Below, piece after piece: positions 5,719 to 6,371 of a stretch of 6,371 bases of DNA. The position numbers were made by a program, and so were the translations under genes. Location of the stretch: positions 1 to 6,371 of the forward strand of contig JAAYLF010000349.1 in assembly GCA_012522035.1 (NCBI GenBank), in the 5' to 3' direction. The notes below the pieces were generated by a model. That model did no database searches. It had not been told where the DNA came from and was given only the letters and a program-made list of their open reading frames with translations. The DNA is from Clostridiaceae bacterium. Its GTDB lineage: Bacteria; Bacillota; Clostridia; UBA1212; DUPL01. Every line of letters begins with the position of its first letter. Position 1 is the stretch's first letter.

Positions 5719-5747
5719 AGTATATTATATATACCATCATTTTTCAA
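5719..5747 (-). promoter_or_regulatory. Sigma-A-type promoter for recG
   Basis: On the minus strand, TTGAAA (5747-5742) and TATACT (5724-5719) are 17 bp apart. The predicted start near 5712 leaves about 31 bases before the ATG at 5680 but only about 16 before the GTG at 5695, which favours the later starts. Confidence 0.65.
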
Positions 5748-5760
5748 ATAAATATGGTTA

Positions 5761-5789
5761 TTGTAATGAGGGTGCAGGTGTGTTAGTAT
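5761..5789 (+). promoter_or_regulatory. Possible promoter for the UroD-like gene
   Basis: TTGTAA (5761-5766) and TAGTAT (5784-5789) are 17 bp apart, and TG at 5781-5782 adds an extended -10. A second option just downstream is TTGTCA (5791-5796) with TAAAAA (5814-5819), also at 17 bp. Both point at the ATG at 5836. The 140-bp divergent gap between recG and this gene otherwise holds only the recG promoter; I see no riboswitch-like structure in it. Confidence 0.4.
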
Positions 5790-5835
5790 TTTGTCAGGTT
5801 ATAGATTGCTGATTAAAAAGTTTGGGAGGATTGCA

Positions 5836-6371
5836 ATGACGATTAGAAAAGCAAAAGAAACGATGACGTCAAGAGAAAGGGTGTTGAGGACATTTGCGTA
5901 CGAGAAGCCTGACAGAGTCCCCATTTCCTACTTTACCAACCCATTGATACATGAAAAGGTATCAAGGCTTATTGGTGTTTTGCCAACGGATTTTGAAGCT
6001 TTCTATCAAGCAATAGGAGCGGATGAGAGAAGTATTGACGCACCGTTCAAGGGTGAGAACAAGTTCAAGCAGCTTGAGGGCAGGATAGTTAATCCGGTAT
6101 ACGGATTCTATGTAAAATGGGTGGAAAATGAAGCCGGCGGATACTATGACTTTTGTGATTTTCCCTTGAAGGATGCCGATCCTGAAACCATTGCTAATTT
6201 TCATGTTCCCAGTCCCGATGATTTTGACTATGACAAAGCCATGGAGAACTTGAGATATTACAAAAGCAAGAATCTTGCATTGTATGTAGGCAATGCCGGC
6301 TTTTGCGATATTATCAATTCCACCGGAAGAGTCATGGGCATGGAAGACACTCTGGTCAACCTATATATGGA
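5836..6371 (+). CDS. Uroporphyrinogen decarboxylase-superfamily protein (3'-truncated by window)
   Basis: The ATG at 5836 follows a good ribosome site (GGGAGGA, 5824-5830) and 178 codons are visible before the window ends. The opening, MTSRERVLRTFAYEKPDRVPI (residues 10-30), is the standard N-terminus of UroD-fold proteins. The last residues, TGRVMGMEDTLVNLYM, match the RGMEnal-type helix of the same superfamily. After RVPI it reads SYFTNPLIHEKV and lacks the MRQAGR substrate loop of true haem-pathway HemE, so I do not call it hemE. Relatives include corrinoid-linked methyltransferases (MtaA/MtbA/CmuA type) and many uncharacterised clostridial proteins. The zinc-ligand region that would test a methyltransferase role lies beyond the window. 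No haem or corrinoid gene is visible nearby. It is divergent from recG and starts a new transcription unit. Confidence 0.85.
   Translation, partial: MTIRKAKETMTSRERVLRTFAYEKPDRVPISYFTNPLIHEKVSRLIGVLPTDFEAFYQAIGADERSIDAPFKGENKFKQLEGRIVNPVYGFYVKWVENEAGGYYDFCDFPLKDADPETIANFHVPSPDDFDYDKAMENLRYYKSKNLALYVGNAGFCDIINSTGRVMGMEDTLVNLYM

Noticed and set aside
1..6371. CRISPR arrays, insertion sequences, tRNA or rRNA genes
   Set aside because: I found no spaced direct repeats, transposase-like frames, terminal inverted repeats or tRNA-like cloverleaf sequences. This was a reading by eye, so a covariance-model search could still find a small RNA.

Overview
The window reads as chromosome of a low-to-moderate-GC, endospore-forming Firmicute of the class Clostridia. 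The signs are strong AGGAGG-type ribosome sites, AT-rich sigma-A-like promoters, a SpoVM homologue and the recG/rpmB/spoVM neighbourhood. Codon use and protein character fit the Acetivibrio/Ruminiclostridium (Clostridium thermocellum-like) group, but that placement is an impression, not a computed result. No mobile element, CRISPR array, tRNA or rRNA was seen.

Layout. (1) 1-306, plus strand: the C-terminal ATP-binding end of a sensor histidine kinase. (2) 387-1796, plus: a membrane-anchored HtrA/DegP-type serine protease with one PDZ domain. (3) 1793-2422, plus: endonuclease III (nth), whose GTG start overlaps the htrA stop. (4) 2401-3063, minus: an unrecognised single-pass membrane protein whose 3' end overlaps the 3' end of nth by 22 bp. 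(5) 3168-3251, plus: a 27-codon gene that I identify as spoVM, ending at a bidirectional terminator. (6) 3323-3523, minus: rpmB (ribosomal protein L28). (7) 3629-5680, minus: recG. (8) 5836 to the window end, plus and divergent from recG: the N-terminal part of a UroD-superfamily protein that lacks the N-terminal signature of true HemE.

How it fits together. The histidine kinase and HtrA probably form an envelope-sensing and quality-control pair, an arrangement seen in other Firmicutes. nth appears to ride on the htrA transcript. spoVM, rpmB and recG are a compact version of a neighbourhood known from Bacillus, here with rpmB next to recG. Nearly all coding capacity is ordinary housekeeping. 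The best discoveries are the very small spoVM gene, the unknown membrane protein with its overlapping 3' end, and several inverted repeats. I do not see convincing evidence for a new multi-gene system.
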